Shown: positions 19,291 through 28,359 of the stretch, piece by piece
Layout: each line of letters begins with the position of its first letter
How positions within the stretch are numbered: position 1 is the stretch's first letter
Assembly (NCBI GenBank): GCA_001790855.1
Contig: MGDH01000038.1
Span: 31,133 to 95,132 of the forward strand
DNA: 64,000 nucleotides
Direction of reading: 5' to 3'
Source of the DNA: Candidatus Schekmanbacteria bacterium RIFCSPLOWO2_02_FULL_38_14
GTDB lineage: Bacteria > Schekmanbacteria > GWA2-38-11
Position numbers and translations under genes: made by a program
Notes under the pieces: generated by a model
Databases searched by the model: none
Told to the model about the DNA's origin: nothing
What the model saw: only the letters and a program-made list of their open reading frames with translations

Positions 19291-20094
19291 TTATTCCCTG
19301 AAGACTGCAACAACAATTACTATAACCGCAAAGACAAAGCGGTAATATACAAAAATGTCATAGCTATTTTTTGAAATATATTTGAGAAGGTATTTTATGC
19401 TTAAAAATCCAAAAATGGCTGAAGCTAAGAGCCCTGAGATTATTGCAATGTCAATTCCGTTATTGAAAAGCTTGGGGACTTTTAGGAGGGATGCTCCAGC
19501 TATAATCGGGGTTGAAAGCAGGAATGAAAATCTTGCAGATGTTTCCCTGTCAAGTTTTCTTGCAAGTGCTGTTGTGATGGTAATTCCTGACCTTGAGACT
19601 CCGGGTATTATTGCGATTGCCTGTGAAAGACCAATCAGGAAGCTGTCAAGAAAAGAGATGTTCTTGATTTTTTTATTTCCTTTAGAGGTTCTGTCTACCC
19701 AAAATAAAATTCCTCCCATAAGAATCATCATTCCTGCAATGAGCAGAGGATTTCTGAAAGTTGTTTCAGCCATATCTTCAAGTAAATAACCAATAGCAGC
19801 TCCGGGTAAAGAGGCTATCATAATAAACCATACAAGCCTGCGGTCAATATCATCTCCAATTTTTCTCTCTGCTAAACTCATAAAAAATGCTTGAATAAGT
19901 CTTGTCCAGTCTTTCCAGAAGTAAAAAAGCACTGCAAAAAGAGTTCCCAGATGGAGGGCAACGTCAAAGGAGAGCCCGGGGTCTTTCCAGTTAAAAAGCC
20001 ATGGAGTGATAACAAGATGTGCTGAACTCGAGATTGGCAGAAACTCACCAAGTCCCTGAACAATACCTAAAACGATTGATTGAATGATAGTCAT
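19291..20094 (-). CDS. uppP: Undecaprenyl-diphosphate phosphatase UppP (BacA)
   Basis: Integral membrane phosphatase recycling the lipid carrier for peptidoglycan and surface polysaccharide; also confers bacitracin resistance. The 267-residue polytopic protein has the two active-site motifs: GLGEFLPISSSAHL near the N-terminus and PGVSRSGITITTAL in the second half. Length and TM distribution are normal. Confidence 0.96.
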   Translation of the reverse strand: MTIIQSIVLGIVQGLGEFLPISSSAHLVITPWLFNWKDPGLSFDVALHLGTLFAVLFYFWKDWTRLIQAFFMSLAERKIGDDIDRRLVWFIMIASLPGAAIGYLLEDMAETTFRNPLLIAGMMILMGGILFWVDRTSKGNKKIKNISFLDSFLIGLSQAIAIIPGVSRSGITITTALARKLDRETSARFSFLLSTPIIAGASLLKVPKLFNNGIDIAIISGLLASAIFGFLSIKYLLKYISKNSYDIFVYYRFVFAVIVIVVAVFRE

Positions 20095-20154
20095 AGTTAT
20101 CTATTTTTCATGTTTAAGTTGAGATAAAGGTTTAGTTTTCCTTATCGATTGTGC

Positions 20155-20190
20155 TGTCATTGCGAGGAACGATAGTTCCGAAGCAATCTC
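20155..20190. repeat. TCATTGCGAG repeat, downstream arm of the GIY-YIG unit
   Basis: TGTCATTGCGAGGAACGATA...GAAGCAATCTC. It is inverted relative to the copy at 20506-20543. The TGA stop of the GIY-YIG gene overlaps its inner end. Confidence 0.85.
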
Positions 20191-20476
20191 ATAATTTATC
20201 GTATAAATCGTCCCAGTTTGGGTTCATACTATTAATCAATTCGATTTTCTTACTCCTTGAACCTGCCTTAATCCGCTTTTCCCTTAAAATAGCATTTTCT
20301 ATATCATCATATATTTGATAGTAAACCAATTTATTAATATTATATATTTTTGTAAATCCTTGAAGAAGTCCGGTTCTATGCTCGTAAACTCTTCTTATTA
20401 AATTATTAGTAACTCCTGTATAAATAACTTTATTCCATTTATTGGTCATTATATAAACGAAATGTTGTTTTCCCAC
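20189..20476 (-). CDS. GIY-YIG single-domain nuclease
   Basis: A 95-residue stand-alone GIY-YIG nuclease (UPF0213/YhbQ-like). VYIMTNK and YTGVTNN correspond to the two halves of the GIY-YIG motif; the catalytic Arg is in LIRRVYEHR, Glu in LREKRIK, and Asn in INSMNPNWDDLY. It looks intact. It lies exactly between inverted copies of the TCATTGCGAG repeat, and its stop codon is formed by the downstream repeat (TGAGATTGC). This layout suggests the gene and the repeat travel together, though no mechanism is visible. Confidence 0.88.
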   Translation of the reverse strand: MGKQHFVYIMTNKWNKVIYTGVTNNLIRRVYEHRTGLLQGFTKIYNINKLVYYQIYDDIENAILREKRIKAGSRSKKIELINSMNPNWDDLYDKL

Positions 20477-20505
20477 TCATTTGCAGAATTTATTAAAAGA
20501 CTTTT

Positions 20506-20543
20506 GAGATTGCTTCGTCGGCTATGCCTTCTCGCAATGACAT
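20506..20543. repeat. TCATTGCGAG repeat, upstream arm of the GIY-YIG unit
   Basis: GAGATTGCTTCGTCGGCTAT...CTCGCAATGACA, 30 bases upstream of the GIY-YIG start codon, in inverse orientation to the copy at 20155. Confidence 0.85.
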
Positions 20544-20581
20544 TGCGACACAGCCTTTAATGACACCTTTAAATCTTTTTT

Positions 20582-21865
20582 TTATCCCCTAAAAAACAGA
20601 AACCATACAACTGCAAAAATCGGAATCAGGATTGGCAGAGAATATTTTATGATATAGCCAAAAAAACTCGGGCACTTTGCCCCAGCCTGCTCTGATATTG
20701 ATTTAACCATAAAATTGGGTCCATTCCCAATATAGGTAATTGCACCAAAGAAAACAGCGCTAATTGAAATTGCCTGAAGATACTTCCAGTGCTCTTCAAT
20801 AAAAATCTTCATGTGAACAGGGTTATCAAGCTGAAGGCTATGCAGTCCAAAGGATGCGCTCAAAAAGTTAAGATATGTTGGTGCATTATCAAGAACGCCT
20901 GATAAAATCCCGGTACTCCAATAGAATTGCCCGGGAGTTCTAATACCGAGCGTTCCTGCATTAAGTTCAAGCCAGTCAAGGCAGGGTACCATTGTTGCAA
21001 AGATGCCTGCAAAGAGTATTGCCACTTCATTAATAGGTGCGAAATGGAAATCATTCCTTTCGTGGACTTCTTTTTTTGTTGTAAAATATGAACCTGCGGC
21101 TGCTGCTATCATGATTATTTCTCTGAGAAATTTAGGTTCGTTTATAAAAACCGCCAAAAGGATGATGATAAGGAAGATAATGTTATGAAGCCCTGAAGCT
21201 CTTGCTTCTTCTCCTTTTGCTTCAACTTCTTCACGGAGTTTTTCTTTAACTTTTCTGTAATAATGAAGGTCAATAAAATAAAAGATTGCCAGAACAAGAC
21301 CAATGGTAAAAGCCCAGATATGCCATGCTTTTCCAATTAACCAGAAAAACGGGACACCTTTTAAATATCCAAGAAAAAGGGGTGGGTCTCCTATGGGAGT
21401 CAGGGCGCCACCAATGTTGCTTACAATGAATATAAAGAAAACGACGTGATAGCCGCTAATACGATATTTATTTGCTTTAAGATAGGGTCTTATAAGGAGC
21501 ATTGAGGCGCCTGTTGTTCCAAGAAGATTTGAGATAATTGCGCCAACAGCCAGCAGAATTACATTTGCGTGAGGTGTTGACCTTCCCATGATGGTTATAT
21601 GTATACCGCCTGCAACAACAAAAAGAGAGCCAATAAGAGTGATAAAACTAATATATTCAAATCCGGTATGCGCCATTCTGGAAGCATTTTTTAGAAAAAA
21701 GGTATAATAAATGATTGGAATAATTCCTAACCCAAGTGAAGGAATAGTGTAATTATTATCCCACCATTCCTTATTAATTAATGGAACTACTGCTATTGAA
21801 AGCAACAGCAGGGCAAAGGGGATAATCATTAATGGGTTAACAGGGAGTATTGTTATGTTTTCCAT
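20582..21865 (-). CDS. Putative Na+/H+ antiporter or anion permease (CitMHS_2/NhaD-like)
   Basis: A 427-residue transporter of the ion-transporter superfamily with about eleven TM helices. The family core ISNLLGTTGASMLLIRP and the re-entrant GGALTPIGDPPLFLGYLKG are clear. Homologues are annotated as sodium:proton antiporters or citrate-type permeases; the exact substrate cannot be read from sequence. Monocistronic, upstream of uppP across the GIY-YIG unit. Confidence 0.82.
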   Translation of the reverse strand: MENITILPVNPLMIIPFALLLLSIAVVPLINKEWWDNNYTIPSLGLGIIPIIYYTFFLKNASRMAHTGFEYISFITLIGSLFVVAGGIHITIMGRSTPHANVILLAVGAIISNLLGTTGASMLLIRPYLKANKYRISGYHVVFFIFIVSNIGGALTPIGDPPLFLGYLKGVPFFWLIGKAWHIWAFTIGLVLAIFYFIDLHYYRKVKEKLREEVEAKGEEARASGLHNIIFLIIILLAVFINEPKFLREIIMIAAAAGSYFTTKKEVHERNDFHFAPINEVAILFAGIFATMVPCLDWLELNAGTLGIRTPGQFYWSTGILSGVLDNAPTYLNFLSASFGLHSLQLDNPVHMKIFIEEHWKYLQAISISAVFFGAITYIGNGPNFMVKSISEQAGAKCPSFFGYIIKYSLPILIPIFAVVWFLFFRG

Positions 21866-21916
21866 TGGATTTACTGAACTTTAAAAGCCATAAGCTATAA
21901 GTGATATATGACAAAA

Positions 21917-21938
21917 TAGGGAGGCTAAATCCTCCCCT
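21917..21938. repeat. GGGAGGCTAAAT-CCTCCC hairpin
   Basis: A six-base-pair GC stem (GGGAGG/CCTCCC) in the divergent spacer before THEP1. It resembles the core of the 27567 hairpin but lacks a T-tract in either direction, so it is better read as a repeat relic than a terminator. The remaining 21866-22083 spacer has no gene. Confidence 0.4.
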
Positions 21939-22083
21939 GCCCTCATAGAGGTTGTGACTGCCTTCCCATACAATCTAATTTTATCCAAAAAATTCAGATA
22001 ACTTAATAAAAATCTTTTAATGAAGTCAAGGAATATGGTATTAGAAAGTATAAAGTGTAAATTTAAAAGTGCAAAATTGAAAG

Positions 22084-22614
22084 ATGAAAAATATTTTACT
22101 TGCTGGCCAGCCCGGCGTTGGCAAAACCACAACAATCAAAAAGATACTTGAGTATGTAAAAATTTTTGCAGGCGGTTTCTACACTCAAGAAATCAGGCTT
22201 GGAGGCGGAAGAATCGGGTTTGAGATTGTCACTCTTAAAGGAGAAAAAGCTCCGCTTGCCAACAGGAATGTGAGAAGCAAGCATGTGGTTGGAGATTATG
22301 GAGTTATACTTGAAAACATTGAGAAGGTTGCAGTGAAGAGCCTGATAGATGCTTTAAAAGAAAACAAACTCATAGTCATAGATGAAATTGGGAAGATGGA
22401 GCTTTTTTCAGAGGAATTTAAGAAAGCAGTTCTTTCATGCCTTGATTCTGAGAAAATAGTCTTAGCCACAGTAACAGAGGCAAAGATTCCATTTGTGAAT
22501 GAAATTTTAAAAAGAGATGATGTGGATATATTCCAGATTACCACTAAAAACAGAAACCAGATGTCAGGGGATTTGAGGGATATGGTATGGGAGATGGTGA
22601 AGGAGGGTTTGTGA
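22084..22614 (+). CDS. THEP1-type nucleoside triphosphatase
   Basis: A 176-residue P-loop NTPase of the THEP1/DUF265 family, common in thermophiles and archaea. Walker A is AGQPGVGKTTT (residues 7-17), followed by the family GGFYTQEIR, and Walker B is LIVIDEIGKMELF. Members hydrolyse a broad range of NTPs; the physiological role is unknown. Normal length, no partner genes. Confidence 0.9.
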   Translation: MKNILLAGQPGVGKTTTIKKILEYVKIFAGGFYTQEIRLGGGRIGFEIVTLKGEKAPLANRNVRSKHVVGDYGVILENIEKVAVKSLIDALKENKLIVIDEIGKMELFSEEFKKAVLSCLDSEKIVLATVTEAKIPFVNEILKRDDVDIFQITTKNRNQMSGDLRDMVWEMVKEGL

Positions 22615-22634
22615 TCCTTGGAAAAGTTGAAAGA

Positions 22635-22678
22635 AGTGAATAGTCGTAAGTGAATAGTGAACAGTGAAGAGTAAAACA
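22635..22678. repeat. Short degenerate GTGAATAGTGAAC repeat
   Basis: Tandem-like units GTGAATAGTC, GTGAATAGTGAACAGTGAAG in the THEP1-serA spacer. Low-complexity intergenic repeat with no gene. Confidence 0.4.
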
Positions 22679-22777
22679 ACGTTTCAATAATAAATGTTTT
22701 CTTGACTAATTCTTCCCATAGGTCTAAAGCGCTGGAAAAACCTATATGACTCTAAAAATAAGGGCAAGGAGGCAGTT

Positions 22778-23980
22778 ATGAAAATTCTTATAGCTGATAA
22801 ATTTCCTGAGAAACACCTTAGCGAAATTAAAAAGATGAAAACAGAACTCGAATATGCACCTAAATTAAAAGCCGAGGAACTTCCTGAAGCAGCCAAAGAA
22901 GCAGATATACTAATTGTCCGTTCAACAGAAGTATATGCTGACTGTATTGAAAAAAGCCATAAATTAAGTCTCATAATCCGTGCCGGAGCCGGGGTAAATA
23001 ACATAGATATGAAAGCTGCGAGTGAACGGGGAATTTATGTGGCTAATTGCCCCGGGAAAAACAGTATTGCAGTAGCAGAGTTAGCCATGGGGCTAATCCT
23101 TTCTCTTGATCGCCGCATTCCTGATAACGTCATTGATATGAGGGCTGGAAAATGGAATAAAGGGAAATACTCCAAAGCAGATGGTATCTTTGGCAAGACG
23201 CTGGGAGTAATCGGTGTTGGGCAGATTGGAAAAGAGGTAATCAGAAGGGCAATACCTTTTGGTCTCAAAATAATTGCCTGGTCAAGGTCTCTAACACCGG
23301 AAATAGCAGCAGAGCTTGGAGCAAATTTCAGTTCCACAATAAAAGAGCTCATTCCCAAATGTGATATCATATCAGTACATTTAGCTTTAAAACCTGAAAC
23401 CAAAGGGCTAATAAACAAAGAACTCATTGCAACCATGAAACCAGGGACAATATTTATCAATACTGCAAGGGCAGAGATTGTAGATGAAAACGCACTTGTT
23501 GAGGCTGTTAGGGCAGGCAGGATTTGTGTTGGTCTTGATGTCATGAAAGATGAGCCTGAGGCAAAAGAAGGGCAATTTACAGGAGCGATTGCAAAACTGC
23601 CTGACATTTATGCAACCCATCATATTGGCGCTTCAACAGAACAGGCGCAGGATGCTGTCGCATCAGAAACGGTTAGGATTCTTAAAGAGTATGTTAGCCA
23701 GGGAACTGTGCAGAACTGGGTCAACAGATGCAAAAAGACAAAGGCATTGTGGCAGCTTGTCGTCCGCCATTATGATAAGCCCGGAGTGCTTGCCAATGTT
23801 TTAAATGAATTAAAGTCTGACGGGATTAATGTTCAGGAAGTAGAGAATGTTATTTTTGATGGAGAGAAAACAGCCTGCTGCACAATACGGCTTGATTCAA
23901 AACCGTCTGATGGAGCAATTGCAAAAATTGGGAACAGGCAAAGCGAAGTCATAAATACAACACTTATTGAACTTAATTAA
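22778..23980 (+). CDS. serA: D-3-phosphoglycerate dehydrogenase family protein
   Basis: NAD-dependent 2-hydroxyacid dehydrogenase, 400 residues; oxidises 3-phosphoglycerate to phosphohydroxypyruvate in serine synthesis. The Rossmann motif is GVIGVGQIGKEV, the catalytic Arg is in INTARAEIVDE, Glu in DEPEAKEG and His in THHIGASTEQAQ. The C-terminal 80 residues (LWQLVVRHYDKPGVLANVLNELK) are a single ACT-type regulatory domain. The SD is GGCAAGGAGG. Other 2-hydroxyacid substrates cannot be excluded. Confidence 0.88.
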   Translation: MKILIADKFPEKHLSEIKKMKTELEYAPKLKAEELPEAAKEADILIVRSTEVYADCIEKSHKLSLIIRAGAGVNNIDMKAASERGIYVANCPGKNSIAVAELAMGLILSLDRRIPDNVIDMRAGKWNKGKYSKADGIFGKTLGVIGVGQIGKEVIRRAIPFGLKIIAWSRSLTPEIAAELGANFSSTIKELIPKCDIISVHLALKPETKGLINKELIATMKPGTIFINTARAEIVDENALVEAVRAGRICVGLDVMKDEPEAKEGQFTGAIAKLPDIYATHHIGASTEQAQDAVASETVRILKEYVSQGTVQNWVNRCKKTKALWQLVVRHYDKPGVLANVLNELKSDGINVQEVENVIFDGEKTACCTIRLDSKPSDGAIAKIGNRQSEVINTTLIELN

Positions 23981-23998
23981 AGTTGACATTTGTCCCCT

Positions 23999-25969
23999 TC
24001 AATTCAGAATCTTCAATGCACTGTCAAGCTGGGCGTGGCTGCCAAGAATGACAAGAATGTCGCCTGATGAAACATTAAAATCAGCATGGGGATTTGTTAT
24101 TGCCCTGCCGTTTCTGATAACTGCAATAACTGAGGCTTCGGTTTTTTTCCTGAGGTCAAGCTCGCCTAAGGTTTTTCCGTTTGCAGGTGAATCATCTGTT
24201 ACAAGAAAGCTGTAAGTAATGGTTGCAACAAGGATTTTTGAGAGGTCTGCCAGTCTTTCTCCTGCCTCTGCTGGTTTTCTGAGCATTGCGTATCCTTTGT
24301 TTCTTATAATATTGACCTGATTCAGAATGAGATTTGTGGGAACATAGTGTTCTTTTAATACCCTTGAAAAAATCTCAATGGAGGTTTCAAATTCTTCGGG
24401 AATTACTTCGTTTGCTCCAAGTTTATAAAGCTCTTCAACCTCGCTTATGTAGCGGGTTCTGACAATAACAACTATTCCGGGGTTTAATTCCTTAGCAACC
24501 TTTACAACAGCCCTTGTTGCCAGAGGGTCAGAGATTGCTATGACAATGGTGTGTGCCTCAGAGATATTAAGATTTTTTAAAACTTCATATTGAGCTGCGT
24601 CTCCGTAAAGAACCTGGTGATTCTCCTTTTTTGCAGCATCAACCTTTTCTGAGTTGATTTCAAGAATAAGGTAAGGAATTCCTGTTTCCTTGAGCACACG
24701 GGCTAAGTTTTCTCCATTAAGCCCGTACCCAACTATTATTACATGTTTTTTAATTTTATTTATTCTTAGCTCTGCTTCTGAAGTTGATTTTTCAGAATAA
24801 CGAATCTTTTTTGTTATAAAAATGGAAATGGCAGATGCCTGTTTGATAAGAATGGGAGTTAAAAGCATTGTAAAAAATGCGGCAGAGAGAAGAATTTGAT
24901 ATGCTTCAAAAGTAAGAAGCCCTAATTCCCTGCCTTCATTGAGTAAGATAAAGGAGAATTCTCCTATCTGAAAAAGCCCTAAGGCAACCATCAAAGCAAT
25001 CCTCAGGGGAGACCCGAGAAGCAGGATTATAAATGTGAGAACTGAAACCTTTAAAATAAAAACAACAAAGGAAAGACCCACAATGGAAAGGAAATTTTTC
25101 AAAAAGAAATCCAGATTGAAAAGCATACCAACTGAAATAAAAAATATGCTGTTAAACACATTTTTAAAAGGGAGAATTTCAGCAATTATCTGATGGGAGT
25201 ATTCTGATTCTGAGATTACAAGCCCTGCCACAAAAGCTCCGAGGGCCAGAGACAAGCCAAAGCTTGATGTGAGCCATGCTGTTCCAAGGCATAACAGGAA
25301 AATAGTGAGTGTAAATACCTCTCTGTTATTTAATCTGACAACCTGCTTCAGGATTTTTGGTGCTAGAATATATGAAATAAGAAAGATTGCAGTTGCAGAG
25401 AGCAGTGCTGTAATAAGAGTTTTAATCACAAGGAAAAGAGAGGATGAAGAACTCTTTGAGAGTAACTGGATAGAAAGTAACATTGGTATAACGGCTAAAT
25501 CCTGAAACAAAAGAATTCCCGTACTGAGATTTCCCTGTGGTGAATCAGTAATCCCATAGTCAGAGTAAAGCTTAAGGATGATTGCTGTGCTGCTTAAGGT
25601 TATAAGAAATCCAATGAGCAATGAATTGGGCAGTGGATGGTTTTGGAAAAATAATGGAATGGAAACAAGCCCTGTGGTTAAAAAAACCTGAAGCCCGCCA
25701 CCCAAAAGCCAGGACTTTTTTGATTTCATCATTCTTGTGATTGAGGATTCAATTCCTATTGAAAATAATAACAGAACTACACCTATTTGTGCTAACAGTT
25801 CAACTGTTTGAACTTCATGGATAAGCTTTCCGCCATATGGTCCAATAATGACACCACTGATTAGAAAACCTATAACAGGAGGAAGTTTAAGGTAATGGAA
25901 GATTATGCTGACTGGAACAGAGACAGCGAGAAGGATTATTAAGTCAATCAGCAAAGGAATTTGTTCCAT
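23999..25969 (-). CDS. CPA2-family cation/proton antiporter with RCK domains (KefB/C-like)
   Basis: A 656-residue fusion: about 12 TM helices (residues 1-380) of the Na_H_Exchanger family, an RCK_N NAD-binding domain (HVIIVGYGLNGENLARVL, residues about 405-530), and an RCK_C domain (LADLSKILVATITYSF to the end). This is the layout of KefB/KefC-type K+ efflux systems, gated by nucleotide binding. No ancillary KefF/KefG is adjacent. Convergent with serA, 18 bases apart. Confidence 0.9.
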   Translation of the reverse strand: MEQIPLLIDLIILLAVSVPVSIIFHYLKLPPVIGFLISGVIIGPYGGKLIHEVQTVELLAQIGVVLLLFSIGIESSITRMMKSKKSWLLGGGLQVFLTTGLVSIPLFFQNHPLPNSLLIGFLITLSSTAIILKLYSDYGITDSPQGNLSTGILLFQDLAVIPMLLSIQLLSKSSSSSLFLVIKTLITALLSATAIFLISYILAPKILKQVVRLNNREVFTLTIFLLCLGTAWLTSSFGLSLALGAFVAGLVISESEYSHQIIAEILPFKNVFNSIFFISVGMLFNLDFFLKNFLSIVGLSFVVFILKVSVLTFIILLLGSPLRIALMVALGLFQIGEFSFILLNEGRELGLLTFEAYQILLSAAFFTMLLTPILIKQASAISIFITKKIRYSEKSTSEAELRINKIKKHVIIVGYGLNGENLARVLKETGIPYLILEINSEKVDAAKKENHQVLYGDAAQYEVLKNLNISEAHTIVIAISDPLATRAVVKVAKELNPGIVVIVRTRYISEVEELYKLGANEVIPEEFETSIEIFSRVLKEHYVPTNLILNQVNIIRNKGYAMLRKPAEAGERLADLSKILVATITYSFLVTDDSPANGKTLGELDLRKKTEASVIAVIRNGRAITNPHADFNVSSGDILVILGSHAQLDSALKILN

Positions 25970-26030
25970 AAGTATTAACTATATTCTTCCAAACAGAAAG
26001 ATTCCAAGATAACATCGGGCTACACATTAT

Positions 26031-26128
26031 GTCATTGCCTGCCTACCGCAGGCAGGCTTTAGGGCTACCTGTCTGCCGACAGGCAGGAAGCCCTTCGCAA
26101 TGACGAGCGAGGGACCTGCTCGCAATGA
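26031..26128. repeat. Composite TCATTGC element with nested GCCTGCC palindromes
   Basis: TGTCATTGC is interrupted by GCCTGCCTACCGCAGGCAGG, then CTTTAGGGCTACCTGTCTGC...GAAGCCCTTCGCAATGACGA and GCGAGGGACCTGCTCGCAAT. The 26037-26057 palindrome recurs at 52561 and 62296, and GCGAGGGACCTGCTCG recurs inverted at 62315. The 289-base spacer holds no gene. Confidence 0.75.
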
Positions 26129-26258
26129 CAACCAGAAGATAGCAGTTCTCCATTGGAAAGTTCAAGGAGTTTTTGCAATGAAGGATTTATCTTGAAATTT
26201 AAAGCTAAATAGCCTAATTAAATAGATAATAAAAATCTGCAAGAAAGGAGATAATATA

Positions 26259-27230
26259 ATGGTGAATATGAAATTCAGAATGTATCTTTTATTAGCCGTT
26301 CTATTTGCAATAGTCTACGCTATTATTACAGTAGGAGGTACTTTTTTAGGGATTGGAAACTTTTATTTCTACTTAACAATATCCATTGGGATGATGCTTG
26401 TTCAATATATGATAGGTCCAAAGATTGTTGAATGGTCAATGGGAGTAAAGTACATCAATAAAGGAGAATATCCAAAATTGGACAGGATGATTGATGAGCT
26501 TGCAGTGAGTGCAAAAATTCCAAAACCCAGAATCGGCATCTGTGAAACACCAATGCCGAATGCCTTTGCTTTTGGCAGGGGAGTAAATGACGGAAGGGTT
26601 TGTGTAACAAGAGGGATTCTTAATATCCTTGAACAAAATGAGCTGAAAGCAGTTTTAGCCCATGAAATGAGCCATCTTAAAAACAGGGATGTGCTTTTTA
26701 TAACAATTCTTTCAGTTATTCCAATGATTCTTTACCGCATTGCGTGGAACTTCATGTTTTTTGGCGGAGGAAGAGACAGGGAAGGCAGCGGCGGTAATGC
26801 TGCGCTTGTCGGAATGGCTGCTTTTCTTTTTTATTTCATTACAAACCTTCTGGTTCTCTATGCGTCAAGGATAAGGGAATATTTTGCTGACAGGGGGTCA
26901 ATGCAATTGGGAAGTCAACCTGCTGACCTTGCATCAGCGCTTTATAAGCTTGTCTATGGTTCAGCTAAAATGCCAAAAGAGGCATTGAAACAGGTTGAAG
27001 GGATGAAGGCATTTTTTATCAATGACCCTTCAAGGGCATTGCGTGAAATCCGCGAGTTGCAGCAGCTGGATTTGGACAGAAGCGGTACAATTGATGCCGG
27101 TGAATTAGAGGCTTTACGCATAAAAACCATTAAATTAAGCTTTAGTGACAGGCTTATGGAAACTCTGAGCACTCACCCTAATATGCTCAAGAGGATTAAT
27201 GAGCTTTCAAAAGCTAACAGAAGATTCTGA
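26259..27230 (+). CDS. htpX: HtpX-like M48 metalloprotease with an embedded EF-hand
   Basis: Membrane-bound zinc protease for envelope quality control, 323 residues. Two N-terminal TM helices, the HEMSH zinc motif at 135-139, more TM around 145-165 and 185-202, and the third ligand Glu207 in SRIREYFADRG. Residues 271-282 (DLDRSGTIDAGE) fit a canonical EF-hand calcium loop: Asp1, Asp3, Ser5, Gly6, Ile8, Asp9, Glu12. It lies between the protease core and the C-terminal STHPNMLKRI motif. Calcium control is an inference. The SD AAGGAG is well placed. Confidence 0.9.
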   Translation: MVNMKFRMYLLLAVLFAIVYAIITVGGTFLGIGNFYFYLTISIGMMLVQYMIGPKIVEWSMGVKYINKGEYPKLDRMIDELAVSAKIPKPRIGICETPMPNAFAFGRGVNDGRVCVTRGILNILEQNELKAVLAHEMSHLKNRDVLFITILSVIPMILYRIAWNFMFFGGGRDREGSGGNAALVGMAAFLFYFITNLLVLYASRIREYFADRGSMQLGSQPADLASALYKLVYGSAKMPKEALKQVEGMKAFFINDPSRALREIRELQQLDLDRSGTIDAGELEALRIKTIKLSFSDRLMETLSTHPNMLKRINELSKANRRF

Positions 27231-27303
27231 AATCGCGAACCGTGATTCGTGGCTTGTCAAACGTTGTTCGGTAAATTACGAAAGACGAGGCACGGACTCA
27301 GTG

Positions 27304-27480
27304 TCACAATCCACTGCTAAACTCTCTCTTCACTTCATCAAGCTTTTCTGGATTCAAGAATAAATCAAGAGCGGTTAATGCAAGGGCTTTTGCTCCAATA
27401 ATTAAACCATCATCTCCGCTTGAAGAAATTGCAGCCTGCGCGCTCTGTCCGTAGAACTTAAACCTCATCTGAACATTTGC
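27304..27480 (-). pseudogene. Remnant of an M20-type amidohydrolase/peptidase
   Basis: The minus-strand frame ending at 27304 reads FKFYGQSAQAA followed by GDDGLIIGAKALALTALDLF and NPEKLDEVKREF. The first part resembles the start of the M20 dimerisation domain, the second the extreme C-terminus of M20D amidohydrolases; they are normally about 180 residues apart. The metal ligands are absent. I read it as an internally deleted relic. Upstream in-frame sequence is unrelated. Confidence 0.5.
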
Positions 27481-27561
27481 AAGAAATTTTAAGTATAATT
27501 GATTTTGAGCGGTTCGACAAAAGTGAAGGTTAATCATTTGACAGCAACAACTTACAGTCAC

Positions 27562-27596
27562 AAAAAGGGTAGGGGAGGCTAAAGCCTCCCCTACCC
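27562..27596 (-). terminator. Intrinsic terminator of the 28359-27622 lipoprotein gene
   Basis: A perfect 13-base-pair stem (GGGTAGGGGAGGC with GCCTCCCCTACCC) around a four-base loop, followed on the minus strand by TTTTT. It sits 26 bases past the stop codon. The stem belongs to a GGGGAGGC repeat type also seen weakly at 21917. Confidence 0.85.
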
Positions 27597-27621
27597 AAAA
27601 CATCTAACCGACTTGTACAAC

Positions 27622-28359
27622 TTACTGAACCTGCGGTGCTTCACCCCCGACTAATTTCTCAGCCTCTGACTTGGCGTTGTTGCACGGAGTGTCAAGAGAA
27701 ACTTTGATTTCTTCAAGCTGTTTAATTGCATCATCAAGTTTTTCTTTCTTTTCTAAGATATTTTCATCCCCGGAAAGTCCGGAAGCCTGCTGAATCGTGG
27801 CATCTGCCTTTGTCAGATTATCTTTTGCGTCTGTGAGATTTTTGTCAAAATCTGATTTAATCTGTTTTTTTAACTCATTAATCTTAGTCTTTGCTTCTTT
27901 TTTCTTGCCCTTATCCTTTATCTTGGGCAACACACTCTTTAATGCTTCGTCAATACATGATGAGGATGCAGACTCAATAAGCTGGCTTACTGTGCCTTTG
28001 GTTTCAGCAGCCTTTTGTGAAAGCGGTTCAATCTCACTCTTTATTTTTTCAAGTTTTTCAGAAGCAGCATCCTTTGCAGCTGTGAATTTATCTTTTGCAG
28101 CAACAAAAGAGGTTTTTGCTTTTTCATAATTCTTTCCTGTCATTTCAATTTCAGCCGCCTGCTTTTCAGTCACTGCAGCCTGGTATTCTTCAGGCGCGAG
28201 CTTTTCAGCGTTAGCAGCAACCGCATCCTTTTCTGCTGCCTCAGTATCTGCCTTCTCTTTTGTCGGAGGCCTTTGGCATCCAACAACTGCAAGTGAAACT
28301 GCAACAAACAAAACACAGAAAATCAGTATTGGACTCCTCTTGAACTTGTTCATATGCAC
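27622..28359 (-). CDS. Coiled-coil lipoprotein of unknown function
   Basis: A 245-residue predicted lipoprotein: signal ILIFCVLFVAVSLAVVGC with lipidated Cys near residue 28, then an Ala/Lys/Glu-rich, almost entirely helical body. The repeating KNYEKAKTSFVAAKDKFTAA units resemble DUF4398-like helical-hairpin lipoproteins. Three further Cys (SSSC, TPCNN) lie in the mature part. No enzymatic motif. The SD AAAGGAG precedes the start, and a strong terminator follows. Confidence 0.7.
   Translation of the reverse strand: MHMNKFKRSPILIFCVLFVAVSLAVVGCQRPPTKEKADTEAAEKDAVAANAEKLAPEEYQAAVTEKQAAEIEMTGKNYEKAKTSFVAAKDKFTAAKDAASEKLEKIKSEIEPLSQKAAETKGTVSQLIESASSSCIDEALKSVLPKIKDKGKKKEAKTKINELKKQIKSDFDKNLTDAKDNLTKADATIQQASGLSGDENILEKKEKLDDAIKQLEEIKVSLDTPCNNAKSEAEKLVGGEAPQVQ

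Noticed and set aside
27500-27530. tRNA-like GCGGTTCGAC motif
   Set aside because: No cloverleaf can be built around it; it belongs to a short intergenic repeat.
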